DNA from: CAZWVR01 sp964637235
Lineage (GTDB): Bacteria; Bacteroidota; Bacteroidia; Bacteroidales; S143-33
Assembly: GCA_964637235.1 (NCBI GenBank)
Contig: CAZWVR010000015.1
Location: 1-36,537, forward strand
Length of the DNA: 36,537 nt
Reading direction: 5' to 3'
This document shows positions 8,148 to 16,695 of this stretch, piece after piece. The position numbers and the translations under genes are program-made. Under the pieces are notes generated by a model, which saw nothing but the letters and a program-made list of their open reading frames with translations, was not told the DNA's origin and did not search any database. Every line of letters starts with the position of its first letter. Within the stretch, counting starts at the first letter, position 1.

Positions 8148-9884
8148 ATGTATATTCTCGGATTAAATGCATATCACGGTGATTCTTCTGCTTGTTTATT
8201 CAAAGACGATAAATTGATATTTGCTATTGAGGAGGAACGCCTCAGACGAATAAAACACTGGGCTGGTTTCCCCATTTTATCCATTAAAGCCGCTTTGAAA
8301 GAAGCAAATATCTCGATTTTTGATATTGATCATATTACTATTTCACGAGATCCAGCTGCTAATTGGGAAAAAAAACTGTTATTCTCAATAAAAAGATTTA
8401 AAATTTTCAGCAGTGTTTTAGATCGACTAAAAAATTATCGTAAGATATTTTCTATAAAAGATATCTTGGCACAAGAATTTGGCATTGAACCCCAGAAAAT
8501 TAAGGCTCAAATTCATTGGATTGAACACCATAGATCTCATTTAGCTAGTACTTTTTATGTCTCCGGTTTTCAGAAAGCTGCTTTACTTTCTATCGATGGC
8601 TTTGGTGATTTTACTTCTACAATGATAGCAATGGGAGAAGCTAATGATATTACAATTTTTGATACCGTTAATTTCCCACATTCTTTGGGTATATTTTATA
8701 CAGCTATAACTCAGTTTTTAGGATTTCATAAATACGGAGACGAATATAAGGTTATGGGGCTTGCTTCTTATGGAAAGCCTTCTATGCTGGACAAAATGCA
8801 AGATATTGTCATTTTGACAGATAATGGATTATTTGAACTTAATCAAAAATATTTTAAGCATTCTTCCGAAGGCGTCTCAATGACTTGGGAAAATGGATAT
8901 CCGCATATAGAGCCTCTTTTTAGCGATTATATGATAAAAAAATTGGGTAAACCTCGCCAAAAAGACGAACCTATCACTGATTATCATAAAGATTTGGCTG
9001 CTTCTGCCCAAAAAATGACAGAGTTAACTATTTTTCATATTTTAAATTCTTTGTATGACAAAGTAAAAATTGATAATTTATGTATTGCCGGTGGGGTAGG
9101 GCAAAATTCTGTGGCTAATGGCAAAATTGCTTTGAATACACCTTTTAAAAACATTTATTTACCACCAGCTGCTACCGATGCTGGAACTGCAATAGGTTCG
9201 GCTCTATGGTTTATCCATAATTTACAGAGAAAAAAAACTACTTTTATTATGCGTAATGCAAATTGGGGGCAAAAGTTTTCTGATCAGCAAATTTTAGCTG
9301 CAATACAGAATAAAAATCTTTCTTATGTTAAGCTTCCGGATGAGCAATTGAATGAACAAGTTGTCAATGCTCTTATTGATGGAGCAGTAGTAGGTTGGTT
9401 TCAAGATCGTTCTGAATTTGGTCCCAGAGCTTTGGGCTATCGTTCTATATTGGTAGATCCCCGTAGAACAGACGCAAAAGATTTGCTAAATACAAAAATT
9501 AAAAAACGCGAAAAATTCAGACCTTTTGCGCCATCTATACTTGCAGAGTTTGTTGGAGAATATTTTGAGCAGACAGCTCCTGTTCCCTTTATGGAAAAAG
9601 TTTATGTTATTAAACCAGAGAAACGTAATATTATCCCTGCTGTCACACACGTCGATGGCACAGGTCGTTTGCAAACAGTGGAAAAGACTATTAACCCTAA
9701 GTATTATGATTTGATTTATAAGTTTTATCTCAAAACAGGAGTGCCTATTCTCCTAAATACTTCTTTTAATGAAAATGAGCCTATTGTAAACACTCCTCAG
9801 GAGGCAATAGATACATTTTTGCGGACAAAGATGGATGTTTTGGTACTTGAAAACTTTTTAATACGCCGTTCTGATATAAGTTGA
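8148..9884 (+). CDS. Carbamoyltransferase, NodU/CmcH/TobZ family
   Basis: Predicted cytoplasmic enzyme that transfers a carbamoyl group from carbamoyl phosphate, via carbamoyl-adenylate, to a hydroxyl of a sugar or other small molecule. The N-terminal Kae1-like domain carries GLNAYHGDSSA (residues 5-15) and the metal-binding histidine cluster EHHRSH (His127, His128, His131), followed by SIDGFGDF. A GGVGQNSVANGK motif lies near residue 317. The C-terminal YrdC-like part has the DRSEFGPRALGYRS signature after Gly416 and the LLNTSFNENEPIV motif near the end. Length (578) is normal. It has its own promoter and is separated from the export kinase by a GC-rich island, so it need not be co-transcribed with it. 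Modification of the exported polysaccharide is a plausible but unproven role. Confidence 0.9.
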   Translation: MYILGLNAYHGDSSACLFKDDKLIFAIEEERLRRIKHWAGFPILSIKAALKEANISIFDIDHITISRDPAANWEKKLLFSIKRFKIFSSVLDRLKNYRKIFSIKDILAQEFGIEPQKIKAQIHWIEHHRSHLASTFYVSGFQKAALLSIDGFGDFTSTMIAMGEANDITIFDTVNFPHSLGIFYTAITQFLGFHKYGDEYKVMGLASYGKPSMLDKMQDIVILTDNGLFELNQKYFKHSSEGVSMTWENGYPHIEPLFSDYMIKKLGKPRQKDEPITDYHKDLAASAQKMTELTIFHILNSLYDKVKIDNLCIAGGVGQNSVANGKIALNTPFKNIYLPPAATDAGTAIGSALWFIHNLQRKKTTFIMRNANWGQKFSDQQILAAIQNKNLSYVKLPDEQLNEQVVNALIDGAVVGWFQDRSEFGPRALGYRSILVDPRRTDAKDLLNTKIKKREKFRPFAPSILAEFVGEYFEQTAPVPFMEKVYVIKPEKRNIIPAVTHVDGTGRLQTVEKTINPKYYDLIYKFYLKTGVPILLNTSFNENEPIVNTPQEAIDTFLRTKMDVLVLENFLIRRSDIS

Positions 9885-9911
9885 TAAAAAAGGAATATCC
9901 AAAAAATCAAG

Positions 9912-9935
9912 AATATTATATGTTTTTATAATATT
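9912..9935. terminator. AT-rich hairpin after the carbamoyltransferase gene
   Basis: A perfect nine-base inverted repeat (AATATTATA and TATAATATT, six-base loop) lies 28 bases after the stop codon. It has no GC base pairs and only a short T tract, so it is a weak candidate for a 3'-end signal. Confidence 0.3.
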
Positions 9936-9983
9936 TGGAAGTGATTTTGGGCTAAAAGAAATAAAAAATTATAATAAAATAAA

Positions 9984-10011
9984 AAGGGGACGCCTTTTCA
10001 GACGTCCCCTT
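9984..10011 (-). terminator. Rho-independent terminator of dnaK
   Basis: On the minus strand AAGGGGACG pairs with CGTCCCCTT around a ten-base loop, followed by TTTATTTTATT. It lies about 20 bases after the dnaK stop codon. Confidence 0.85.
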
Positions 10012-10031
10012 CCTTCTATCAATGTTATTAT

Positions 10032-11966
10032 TTAGTTTACTTCCTCGAAATCTACATCTGTTACATCGTCGTCGTTTTTATTGTTTGATGTACCGCCTGA
10101 TGTTCCATCTGTTTGTGTGCCACTTGTAGAGCCTGCTCCTCCGAAGTTTTGCTGCTGTCCTGCTCCTGCTTGTCCATACATATATTTAGCAGCTTCTTGG
10201 AATACTCTATTTAATTCTGCTGAATATTGATCTATTTCTGTTAAGCTTTCACGTTTATGAGCATCTTTGAGTTTTTTGAGTAAATCTTCTATCTGACTGC
10301 GTTTATCAGCTGGAATTTTGTCTCCGTATTCTTTTAAGCTTTTTTCTGTTTGATATATTAAGGAGTCAGCTTGATTGAGCTTGTCAATTTTTTCTTTAAG
10401 TTTACGGTCTTCCTCAGCGTGCTGCTTAGCTTCTTGTTTCATTCTTTCGATTTCTTCTTTGCTTAATCCGCTTGTTGCTTCAATACGTATTTTTTGTTCT
10501 TTACCAGTGGCTTTATCTTTTGCAGAAACATTCAGGATACCGTTTGCATCAATATCAAATGTCACTTCAATTTGTGGTACGCCTCTGGGTGCTGGTGGTA
10601 TTCCGTCCAGATGGAAACGACCTATTGTTTTGTTATCTTTTGCGAGAGGTCTTTCTCCTTGTAAAACGTGTATCTCAACTGAGGTCTGATTATCAGTAGC
10701 AGTTGTGAATATTTCAGTTTTGCGTGTAGGTATTGTTGTATTAGCTTCAATAAGTTTTGTAAATACGCCTCCAAGAGTTTCAATTCCAAGAGACAAAGGC
10801 GTTACGTCCAGTAGTAATACGTCTTTAACATCACCACTTAGTACACCACCTTGTATAGCTGCTCCGATTGCAACTACTTCGTCGGGGTTGAGGTTTCTTG
10901 CTGGTTTGCGTCCAAAGAATTTTTCAACAGTTTGCTGTATGTATGGGATACGTGTAGAACCTCCAACGAGTATTACTTCGTCAATATCGGACGGTTGTAA
11001 GCCAGCAGCATTTAATGCTGTTTTACAAGGTTCTATTGTCTTTTGTACCAAGTCGTCTATAAGTTGTTCAAATTTTGCTCTTGTAAGTTTCTTTACTAAA
11101 TGTTTTGGTACACCATTTACAGGTATAAGATAGGGTAAATTTATTTCAGTAGTTGTTGTACTTGAAAGTTCTATTTTAGCTTTTTCTGCTGCTTCTTTTA
11201 AGCGTTGGAGAGCCATCGGATCTTTTCTTGGGTCAACGCCTTCATCTTTCATAAACTCCTCTGCAAGCCAGTCAATTATTCTTTGGTCAAAATCATCACC
11301 TCCTAAATGCGTATCTCCGCTGGTAGATTTTACTTCAAAAACGCCTTCTCCCAGTTCTAGAATAGAGATATCAAATGTACCGCCGCCTAAGTCATATACT
11401 GCTATTTTCTTTTCTCCTTTGACTTTATCTAAACCATAGGCTAAGGCTGCTGCCGTAGGTTCGTTTATTATTCGCCTAACTTTTAACCCCGCAATTTCAC
11501 CAGCTTCTTTGGTTGCTTGACGTTGTGAATCATTGAAGTATGCCGGTACTGTGATTACTGCTTCTGTGACTTCCTGTCCAAGATAGTCCTCGGCGATTTT
11601 TTTCATCTTTTGCAGAATCATTGCCGATATCTCCTGTGGAGAATATAGGCGTCCGTCAATATCTATTCTTGGTGTATTGTTATCTCCACGTACAACTTTA
11701 TATGGTACGCGTTTTATTTCCTCTTGAACTTCGTCATATGTGCGACCCATAAAACGTTTGATAGAAAAAATTGTTCTTTTGGGATTTATTATTGCCTGAC
11801 GTTTTGCTGGGTCTCCTACTTTTCTTTCTCCATCATCTAAGAATGCAACTACTGATGGAGTTGTACGTTTGCCTTCTTCATTCGCAATTACTGTTGGTTC
11901 GTTGCCTTCCATTATGGCAACACAAGAGTTTGTTGTTCCTAAGTCAATGCCTATTATTTTTCCCAT
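10032..11966 (-). CDS. dnaK: Molecular chaperone DnaK (Hsp70)
   Basis: ATP-driven cytoplasmic chaperone that binds unfolded peptides with DnaJ and GrpE. The protein opens with the phosphate-1 motif IGIDLGTTNSCVAIMEG. It also shows AVITVPAYFNDSQRQATKEA, the phosphate-2 motif AVYDLGGGTFDISIL, the adenosine motif LVGGSTRIP, and the linker DVLLLDVTPLSLGIETLGG that leads into the substrate-binding domain. A Gly/Gln/Thr-rich spacer precedes the acidic end DVTDVDFEEVN. Length is the usual 644 residues. It stands alone: no grpE or dnaJ is adjacent. It has an unusual promoter region (sigma-54-like) and a strong Shine-Dalgarno sequence, both unlike the other genes here, and its own terminator. Confidence 0.98.
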   Translation of the reverse strand: MGKIIGIDLGTTNSCVAIMEGNEPTVIANEEGKRTTPSVVAFLDDGERKVGDPAKRQAIINPKRTIFSIKRFMGRTYDEVQEEIKRVPYKVVRGDNNTPRIDIDGRLYSPQEISAMILQKMKKIAEDYLGQEVTEAVITVPAYFNDSQRQATKEAGEIAGLKVRRIINEPTAAALAYGLDKVKGEKKIAVYDLGGGTFDISILELGEGVFEVKSTSGDTHLGGDDFDQRIIDWLAEEFMKDEGVDPRKDPMALQRLKEAAEKAKIELSSTTTTEINLPYLIPVNGVPKHLVKKLTRAKFEQLIDDLVQKTIEPCKTALNAAGLQPSDIDEVILVGGSTRIPYIQQTVEKFFGRKPARNLNPDEVVAIGAAIQGGVLSGDVKDVLLLDVTPLSLGIETLGGVFTKLIEANTTIPTRKTEIFTTATDNQTSVEIHVLQGERPLAKDNKTIGRFHLDGIPPAPRGVPQIEVTFDIDANGILNVSAKDKATGKEQKIRIEATSGLSKEEIERMKQEAKQHAEEDRKLKEKIDKLNQADSLIYQTEKSLKEYGDKIPADKRSQIEDLLKKLKDAHKRESLTEIDQYSAELNRVFQEAAKYMYGQAGAGQQQNFGGAGSTSGTQTDGTSGGTSNNKNDDDVTDVDFEEVN

Positions 11967-11974
11967 AGTTTTTT

Positions 11975-11980
11975 CCTCCT
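11975..11980 (-). promoter_or_regulatory. Canonical Shine-Dalgarno sequence of dnaK
   Basis: AGGAGG on the minus strand lies eight bases before the dnaK start codon. None of the other starts I inspected in the window has such a site, so this one suggests unusually strong initiation. Confidence 0.7.
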
Positions 11981-12000
11981 TTTTGGTTCGCTTTTATTTA

Positions 12001-12015
12001 TCAACCATTGTGCCA
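12001..12015 (-). promoter_or_regulatory. Sigma-54-like -24/-12 promoter of dnaK
   Basis: The minus-strand sequence TGGCACAATGGTTGA matches the sigma-54 pattern TGGCAC-N5-TTGC except for the last base. It would place the transcript start about 24 bases before the ATG. No TAnnTTTG box is found in the region. Assignment to RpoN is an inference. Confidence 0.5.
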
Positions 12016-12072
12016 TAAAGATATTTTTATTATAACTATTTGATAATCAGTTGATTGTGATTATGTTTTTTT

Positions 12073-12119
12073 ATGACAAAATGTCGCTTTGTGTCTATTT
12101 ATTTGTTAAAATGACAAAG
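12073..12119 (-). promoter_or_regulatory. Palindromic upstream sites in the dnaK control region
   Basis: In the 319-base gene-free stretch between secDF and dnaK, plus-strand ATGACAAAATGTC (12073-12085) forms the dyad GACA-AAA-TGTC, and the half-site ATGACAAAG recurs at 12111-12119. The sites lie about 60-105 bases before the -24 element, a distance suitable for an enhancer-binding activator. The rest of the stretch is featureless AT-rich sequence apart from the secDF terminator. Confidence 0.4.
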
Positions 12120-12256
12120 GGTTATTATTTCGTTTAAATGAATTTTTATTTTTTTTGGAAAATTTATATCCATTTTTACTATTGCGCTATTTTTACTAAC
12201 GGATATTTAACTTGTCTATATTTATTGTGCTTATTTTTTGTATTAGAGGATATAAA

Positions 12257-12283
12257 AAAAGACTGCCATAAAGGCAGTCTTTT
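12257..12283 (-). terminator. Rho-independent terminator of secDF
   Basis: An 11-base-pair perfect stem (AAAAGACTGCC with GGCAGTCTTTT) has a five-base loop and is followed by a T tract on the minus strand. It begins three bases after the secDF stop codon. Confidence 0.88.
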
Positions 12284-12285
12284 AC

Positions 12286-15200
12286 TTACTTATGCTTTTT
12301 TTTCTTTTTCTTTTTCTTTTTCTTGTCTTTTTTCTTAGGATTGGCTTTTTGAGCAGTTTCTTGTTCTTCCTCTTCTTTTTGTCTTTGTATCTCTCGTTGT
12401 ATTGCTTTACGTCTTTCTTCTTCTGCTTTTCTTTGTTTTTCAAGTTTAACTTCTTTTGCTCTAATAGTATCGAATGTTAGAGGTGTTGCAATATATAGTG
12501 ATGAGTATGTACCTACTATAATACCTATTAACATTGCGAATACGAAGCCACGGATTACCTCACCACCGAATATGAAAATTACAAGCAGTACAAAGAATGT
12601 TGTCAATGAGGTGTTCAAAGTTCTTGATAGTGTGCTATTTAATGCTTTATTTATAGTTTCAAATCTATCGTGTTTTGGGAATATTTTAAGGTATTCACGG
12701 ATACGGTCGTATATTATCACCGTATCGTTTACTGAGTATCCTACGACTGTAAGGATTGCGGCTATAAATGCTTGGTCTATTTCTAATGAAAACGGCAAAA
12801 TTCCATATAGTAGTGAGAATACCCCCATTACAATGATACTATCGTGTAAAAGTGCTACTGTTGCACCCAGACCATATTGCCAGTTCCGGAATCTAATAAA
12901 GATATACAGGAATATTACTAATAATGAAAGAATTACAGATCTGACAGCCCCTGCTTTGATATCTCTTGCTATGGTTGGTCCTACTTTTTGGGCGCTTAGT
13001 CTATATTTCTGCAAAAATGTTTGCATAGAAACTGTATCAGGCAAATACTCTTTTAATCCTACGTATAGTAAGCTGTCAATTTCGTTTTCTACGTGTTTTT
13101 GATTGATTTTATATTTTGTCGTTATTTTTACTTGATTATCAGAACCGTATGTTTTTACTTCTGGTTTACTATGGAATACTTTACTCAGAGATTTTACTAT
13201 TTTAACAGTGTTTACAGGTTTATCAAATCTTACTATAAAAGTTCTACCTCCTACGAAATCAACGCCTAAGTCAAAACCACGTGTGAATATCGATATAAGA
13301 CTTATTGTGACTAAGGTTCCTGATATTATATAGAACAATTTGCGTTTTCCCAGAAAGTTTATATTTACATTGACAAGTATGTTTTTTGTCAGTTTTGTCC
13401 AGAAATATATAGGTTTGTTCTTTTGCAGAAGTCTTTCAAATATTAAACGAGTTATAAATATTGCGGTATAAAGAGAAGTTAAAATACCTATTATTAGAGT
13501 TGTAGCGAAACCTCTGATAGGCCCGTGTCCGAAACTATAAAGTATAATACCTGTTAGTAATGTAGTTACGTTTGCGTCAATTATAGCGGAATAAGCGTTT
13601 TTATAACCGTCTTTTATAGCCAGTTTTAGTCCTTTACCATTTCGAAGTTCTTCTCTAATACGTTCGTATATAATTACATTTGCGTCAACGGACATACCGA
13701 TAGTGAGTACTATACCTGCTATACCGGGAAGAGTAAGTACAGCTCCCAGAGCAGCAAGTACTCCAACGATAAAAAACATATTGGCTAATAGGGCTACATC
13801 TGCAACCCAACCTGCTGTCTTATAATATAGCCCCATATACAGCAGGATAACAACAAAAGCTATTATGAATGATAATAATCCGGCTCTAATAGATTCTTTA
13901 CCCAGCGATGGTCCTACGTGATTAAGTTCAACTATTTCAACTGATATTGGTAATTTACCAGATTTTAAGACATTGGCTAAGTCTTGAGCTTCTGCAATAG
14001 TAAAATCTCCGGTAATTTGAGAGCGTCCTCCGGTAATTTCGCTTTGTACTACTGGATATGAATAAACTAAACCGTCTAAAACTATTGCTATTGATTTACC
14101 TATATTTTCGCGAGTAAGTTTTGCCCATTTTTCAGCGCCTGAGGCGTTCATTACCATATTGACTTCTGCGCTTCCTCTTAGTTGGTTATATTCGTGAGTT
14201 GCGTCAACTATTACATCTCCGGTTAATTGAGGTTCTCCTCGCGAGGTAGTTTTTAGGGCTATTAACTGATAAAAACGTCCGTCTTTATCAAAGGGTTTTA
14301 CTGTCCACGCAAATTTTAGATTCTTAGGAAATAGTGCCTTTATTTCAGGCATATTCAAATACTGGTTAATTTTAGGTATATCTTTCTTTTGTGCATATCC
14401 AACAACCGGTCCTTTAAGTAAATTTCCTTCTTTATCTACTGGTGGAAGCAAAAGTCCTATAAGTGGATTTCGTTTTAGATATTCTTGATATGTTTTCGGT
14501 TGAGTGGTATCTACAAGAGATGTATCTTGGGCTATTAAAGACGAATCAGATACTGCATTTGTATCCAATAATGAGCTTGCTGTATCGGAATTTGCCAGTA
14601 AACTGCTTGTGTCCCTTGTTGGTCTATTTTTGTACTTTTGTCTTTGTAGTATCTCTCTAAGTTTTGCATTTGCTTGTTGTATAAAATGATAAACTTCGGA
14701 GGCATCATAAGTTAAATAGAATTCCAGTTGTGCAGTTCTTTGAAGAATATTTCTAACTCGCTTTTCGTCTCTAACTCCCGGTAATTCAATAAGTATTCTA
14801 CCCAGTTGTCCTTGTAGCTGTTGTATAACAGGCTGAGCTACACCAAATCTGTCTATACGTGCACGAAGTACATTAAAAGAATTATCTATGGCAGCCTGTG
14901 CTTCCTCTCTAAGTATTTGAAGCACTTGATCATTTGTTTGATTAATTTTTATTTTTCCACGTAATTCCGGTGAAGTATAGAATATTGATGCCAAGCTTTC
15001 TCCTGGGGCGACTTCTTTAAAGGCTTCTCCAAATAAAGTAATAAAATCTTTTTGCGTTGTTTTTTCTCGCTCTTTTGCTAATTCTATGGCTTTCTCAAAT
15101 TTAGGATTGTCTGTATCTGCAAGTTTCCTTAATAGATCATCAACAGAGATTTGTAGTATTACGTTCATACCTCCTTGGAGGTCCAGCCCCAGATTTATTT

Positions 15201-15426
15201 CTCTTTCCTGGCATTCTTTAAATGTGTATTTTTTCAGCCAAAGGAAATTATATACTACTTCATTACTCATTGAGTCTAAGTAGGCATTTTCTTTTGCATA
15301 ATCTCCTTTGGCATATTCTTTTGCCTGTTTCTTTATTTTGTACGTTACAAAAGTAAAGGAAAGATGATAAAGTGTAACCAGAATTAATAATGCCGTCAGT
15401 AGCCTAATAATACCTTTATGTTGCAT
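12286..15426 (-). CDS. secDF: Fused protein-export membrane protein SecDF
   Basis: Inner-membrane, proton-driven factor that pulls translocating proteins out of the SecYEG channel. SecD and SecF are one chain of 1046 residues, the usual state in Bacteroidota. The SecD half has an N-terminal helix (about 7-27), a large periplasmic domain with NLGLDLQGGMNV near residue 77, and the five-helix block with GMSVDANVIIYERIREEL. The SecF half begins near residue 700 and includes GVDFVGGRTF and VGYSVNDTVIIYDRIREYL. A Ser/Asp/Thr/Leu-rich low-complexity insert lies in the periplasmic domain at about 265-312. The cytoplasmic tail is charged and ends in an almost pure run of lysines. A typical Bacteroidota promoter lies upstream and a strong terminator downstream, so it appears monocistronic. 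Confidence 0.97.
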   Translation of the reverse strand: MQHKGIIRLLTALLILVTLYHLSFTFVTYKIKKQAKEYAKGDYAKENAYLDSMSNEVVYNFLWLKKYTFKECQEREINLGLDLQGGMNVILQISVDDLLRKLADTDNPKFEKAIELAKEREKTTQKDFITLFGEAFKEVAPGESLASIFYTSPELRGKIKINQTNDQVLQILREEAQAAIDNSFNVLRARIDRFGVAQPVIQQLQGQLGRILIELPGVRDEKRVRNILQRTAQLEFYLTYDASEVYHFIQQANAKLREILQRQKYKNRPTRDTSSLLANSDTASSLLDTNAVSDSSLIAQDTSLVDTTQPKTYQEYLKRNPLIGLLLPPVDKEGNLLKGPVVGYAQKKDIPKINQYLNMPEIKALFPKNLKFAWTVKPFDKDGRFYQLIALKTTSRGEPQLTGDVIVDATHEYNQLRGSAEVNMVMNASGAEKWAKLTRENIGKSIAIVLDGLVYSYPVVQSEITGGRSQITGDFTIAEAQDLANVLKSGKLPISVEIVELNHVGPSLGKESIRAGLLSFIIAFVVILLYMGLYYKTAGWVADVALLANMFFIVGVLAALGAVLTLPGIAGIVLTIGMSVDANVIIYERIREELRNGKGLKLAIKDGYKNAYSAIIDANVTTLLTGIILYSFGHGPIRGFATTLIIGILTSLYTAIFITRLIFERLLQKNKPIYFWTKLTKNILVNVNINFLGKRKLFYIISGTLVTISLISIFTRGFDLGVDFVGGRTFIVRFDKPVNTVKIVKSLSKVFHSKPEVKTYGSDNQVKITTKYKINQKHVENEIDSLLYVGLKEYLPDTVSMQTFLQKYRLSAQKVGPTIARDIKAGAVRSVILSLLVIFLYIFIRFRNWQYGLGATVALLHDSIIVMGVFSLLYGILPFSLEIDQAFIAAILTVVGYSVNDTVIIYDRIREYLKIFPKHDRFETINKALNSTLSRTLNTSLTTFFVLLVIFIFGGEVIRGFVFAMLIGIIVGTYSSLYIATPLTFDTIRAKEVKLEKQRKAEEERRKAIQREIQRQKEEEEQETAQKANPKKKDKKKKKKKKKKHK

Positions 15427-15471
15427 TTGACTAAAAATTTAAAATTTATGACTATGAAATTTGCCAGCGTG

Positions 15472-15504
15472 CAAATATAGTGTTTTTTTTTCTGAATAAA
15501 CAAA
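15472..15504 (-). promoter_or_regulatory. Bacteroidota promoter of secDF
   Basis: On the minus strand TTTG (15504-15501) is followed after 21 bases by TATATTTG (15479-15472), a good match to the -33/-7 consensus. The secDF start codon is 45 bases further on. Confidence 0.65.
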
Positions 15505-15513
15505 ACTTTTTAT

Positions 15514-16401
15514 TTATGCTTTAAAATTTGTATTTATTTTTGCCGCTTTTATTGTGTTTAACAGTAATCCTGCTACTGTCATTGGTCCTACACCTCCCGG
15601 AACAGGAGTGATATATTTAACCTTTTTTGAAACTGATTGAAAATCAACATCTCCGACTAATTTTATTCCTTTTTTAATTTTATTATCCGGTATTGTATTT
15701 ATTCCCACATCAATTACTGTTGCATCTTTTTTTACCATTTCTGCGGTAATAAAGTTTGCCTGTCCGATTGCAGCTATGAGTATATCTGCCTGCCGAGTTA
15801 TCTCTGGCAAATTATGAGTCTTGCTATGACATAATGTCACTGTTGCATTTCCCGGATACCCTTTTCTGCTCATTAGTATAGCTAAAGGCTTGCCTACTAT
15901 ATTGCTTCTGCCTACTATAACGCAATGTTTCCCTTCGGTTTCTATTTTATATCTTTTTATTAGTTCCATTATCCCTAAGGGGGTTGCAGGAATAAATAAT
16001 GGGTTCCCTTCTATAAGTTTTCCCATATTCAATGGGTGAAACCCATCAATATCTTTTGTGGGAGATATTGCCTCAATAATATTTTTTTCTTTAATATGTT
16101 CAGGCAATGGAAGTTGTATAATAAATCCGTCTATTTGTTTATCATTATTTAGGTGTGTAATTTTTTCCAGCAGTTGCGCTTCGGTTGTATTTTCTGGAAG
16201 TTCTATAAGAATGGTTTTTATACCTATTTCCTGTGCACTTTTGATTTTATTTTTTACATATACCTCACTAGCCAGATTGTTGCCTACCATAATGATAGCA
16301 GAGGTAGGTTCTTTACCTCTTTGTTGACGTATTAGTTCTACTTCTCTGCTTAGTTCCTTACGTATTTGTTTAGCAGTATTTTTGCCGTCTAAGACTATCA
16401 T
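15514..16401 (-). CDS. folD: Bifunctional methylenetetrahydrofolate dehydrogenase / cyclohydrolase
   Basis: Cytoplasmic one-carbon enzyme that interconverts 5,10-methylene-, methenyl- and 10-formyl-tetrahydrofolate with NADP. The catalytic pair Tyr48 and Lys52 sits in YVKNK. Further family signatures are the DGFIIQLPLPEH segment, DGFHPLNMGKL, the dinucleotide-binding GRSNIVGKPLA, and the C-terminal TPVPGGVGPMT. Length (295) is normal. The gene points away from the gene at 16802, with a -7 box very close to its start and a GC-rich island behind that. The stop codon lies about 10 bases before the -33 element of secDF, so the two genes are neighbours but probably separate transcription units. 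Confidence 0.97.
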   Translation of the reverse strand: MIVLDGKNTAKQIRKELSREVELIRQQRGKEPTSAIIMVGNNLASEVYVKNKIKSAQEIGIKTILIELPENTTEAQLLEKITHLNNDKQIDGFIIQLPLPEHIKEKNIIEAISPTKDIDGFHPLNMGKLIEGNPLFIPATPLGIMELIKRYKIETEGKHCVIVGRSNIVGKPLAILMSRKGYPGNATVTLCHSKTHNLPEITRQADILIAAIGQANFITAEMVKKDATVIDVGINTIPDNKIKKGIKLVGDVDFQSVSKKVKYITPVPGGVGPMTVAGLLLNTIKAAKINTNFKA

Positions 16402-16409
16402 TTTTGTTG

Positions 16410-16417
16410 CAAAAATA
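16410..16417 (-). promoter_or_regulatory. -7 promoter box of folD
   Basis: The minus-strand octamer TATTTTTG fits TAnnTTTG and lies only eight bases before the folD start codon, which implies a nearly leaderless transcript. No convincing -33 element is seen. Confidence 0.4.
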
Positions 16418-16447
16418 TTATTTTAAGTTTGAAAATAAAATTTATTT

Positions 16448-16695
16448 GGGTGTATCCCCTCGCCGAGGGGCTCGGGGTCGGGCTACGGCTTGTAGTCGGT
16501 TTGGGTTTGGCTTGCGGCTGCATATACTCGGCTCAGTAAGGCGGGCGGCAGCAGTCTTACGCCTGTCAGCACGCCCGCCTAAACTTCGCCTCGTTTTGCG
16601 GTGCGTGGGGCTTCGCTATGTCGCTCAGCCTCCGCCCGCAAGCAGCCGCTTAGCCGCACCCTGCACCGCCTAACCCGCCTCCGCCCTTACACGCC
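16448..16695. repeat. GC-rich foldback island, copy 2
   Basis: This occupies most of the 400-base stretch between the divergent folD and 16802 genes. It is colinear with copy 1: CTCGGGGTCGGGCT at 16471-16484 (CTCGGGTCGGGCT in copy 1), CGGCTC near 16529, GTGCGTGGGGCTTCGCT at 16601-16617 and CGCTCAGCCTCCGCC at 16622-16636. Its paired arms have different sequences: terminal GTGTA (16450-16454) with TACAC (16688-16692), GCGGCTGC (16514-16521) with GCAGCCGC (16642-16649), and AGGCGGGCG (16539-16547) with CGCCCGCCT (16572-16580). The open frame across it looks spurious. Confidence 0.75.

Noticed and set aside
10375..11133. Several plus-strand open frames opposite dnaK
   Set aside because: They are antisense frames kept open by codon use of dnaK and have no features of real proteins.
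12572..13102. A 176-codon plus-strand frame opposite secDF
   Set aside because: It is antisense to a highly conserved gene and its translation matches no recognisable protein.
16404..16673. Open reading frame of 89 codons in the second GC-rich island
   Set aside because: It starts next to the divergent folD start and runs through the island; its Arg/Ala-rich product fits chance translation.
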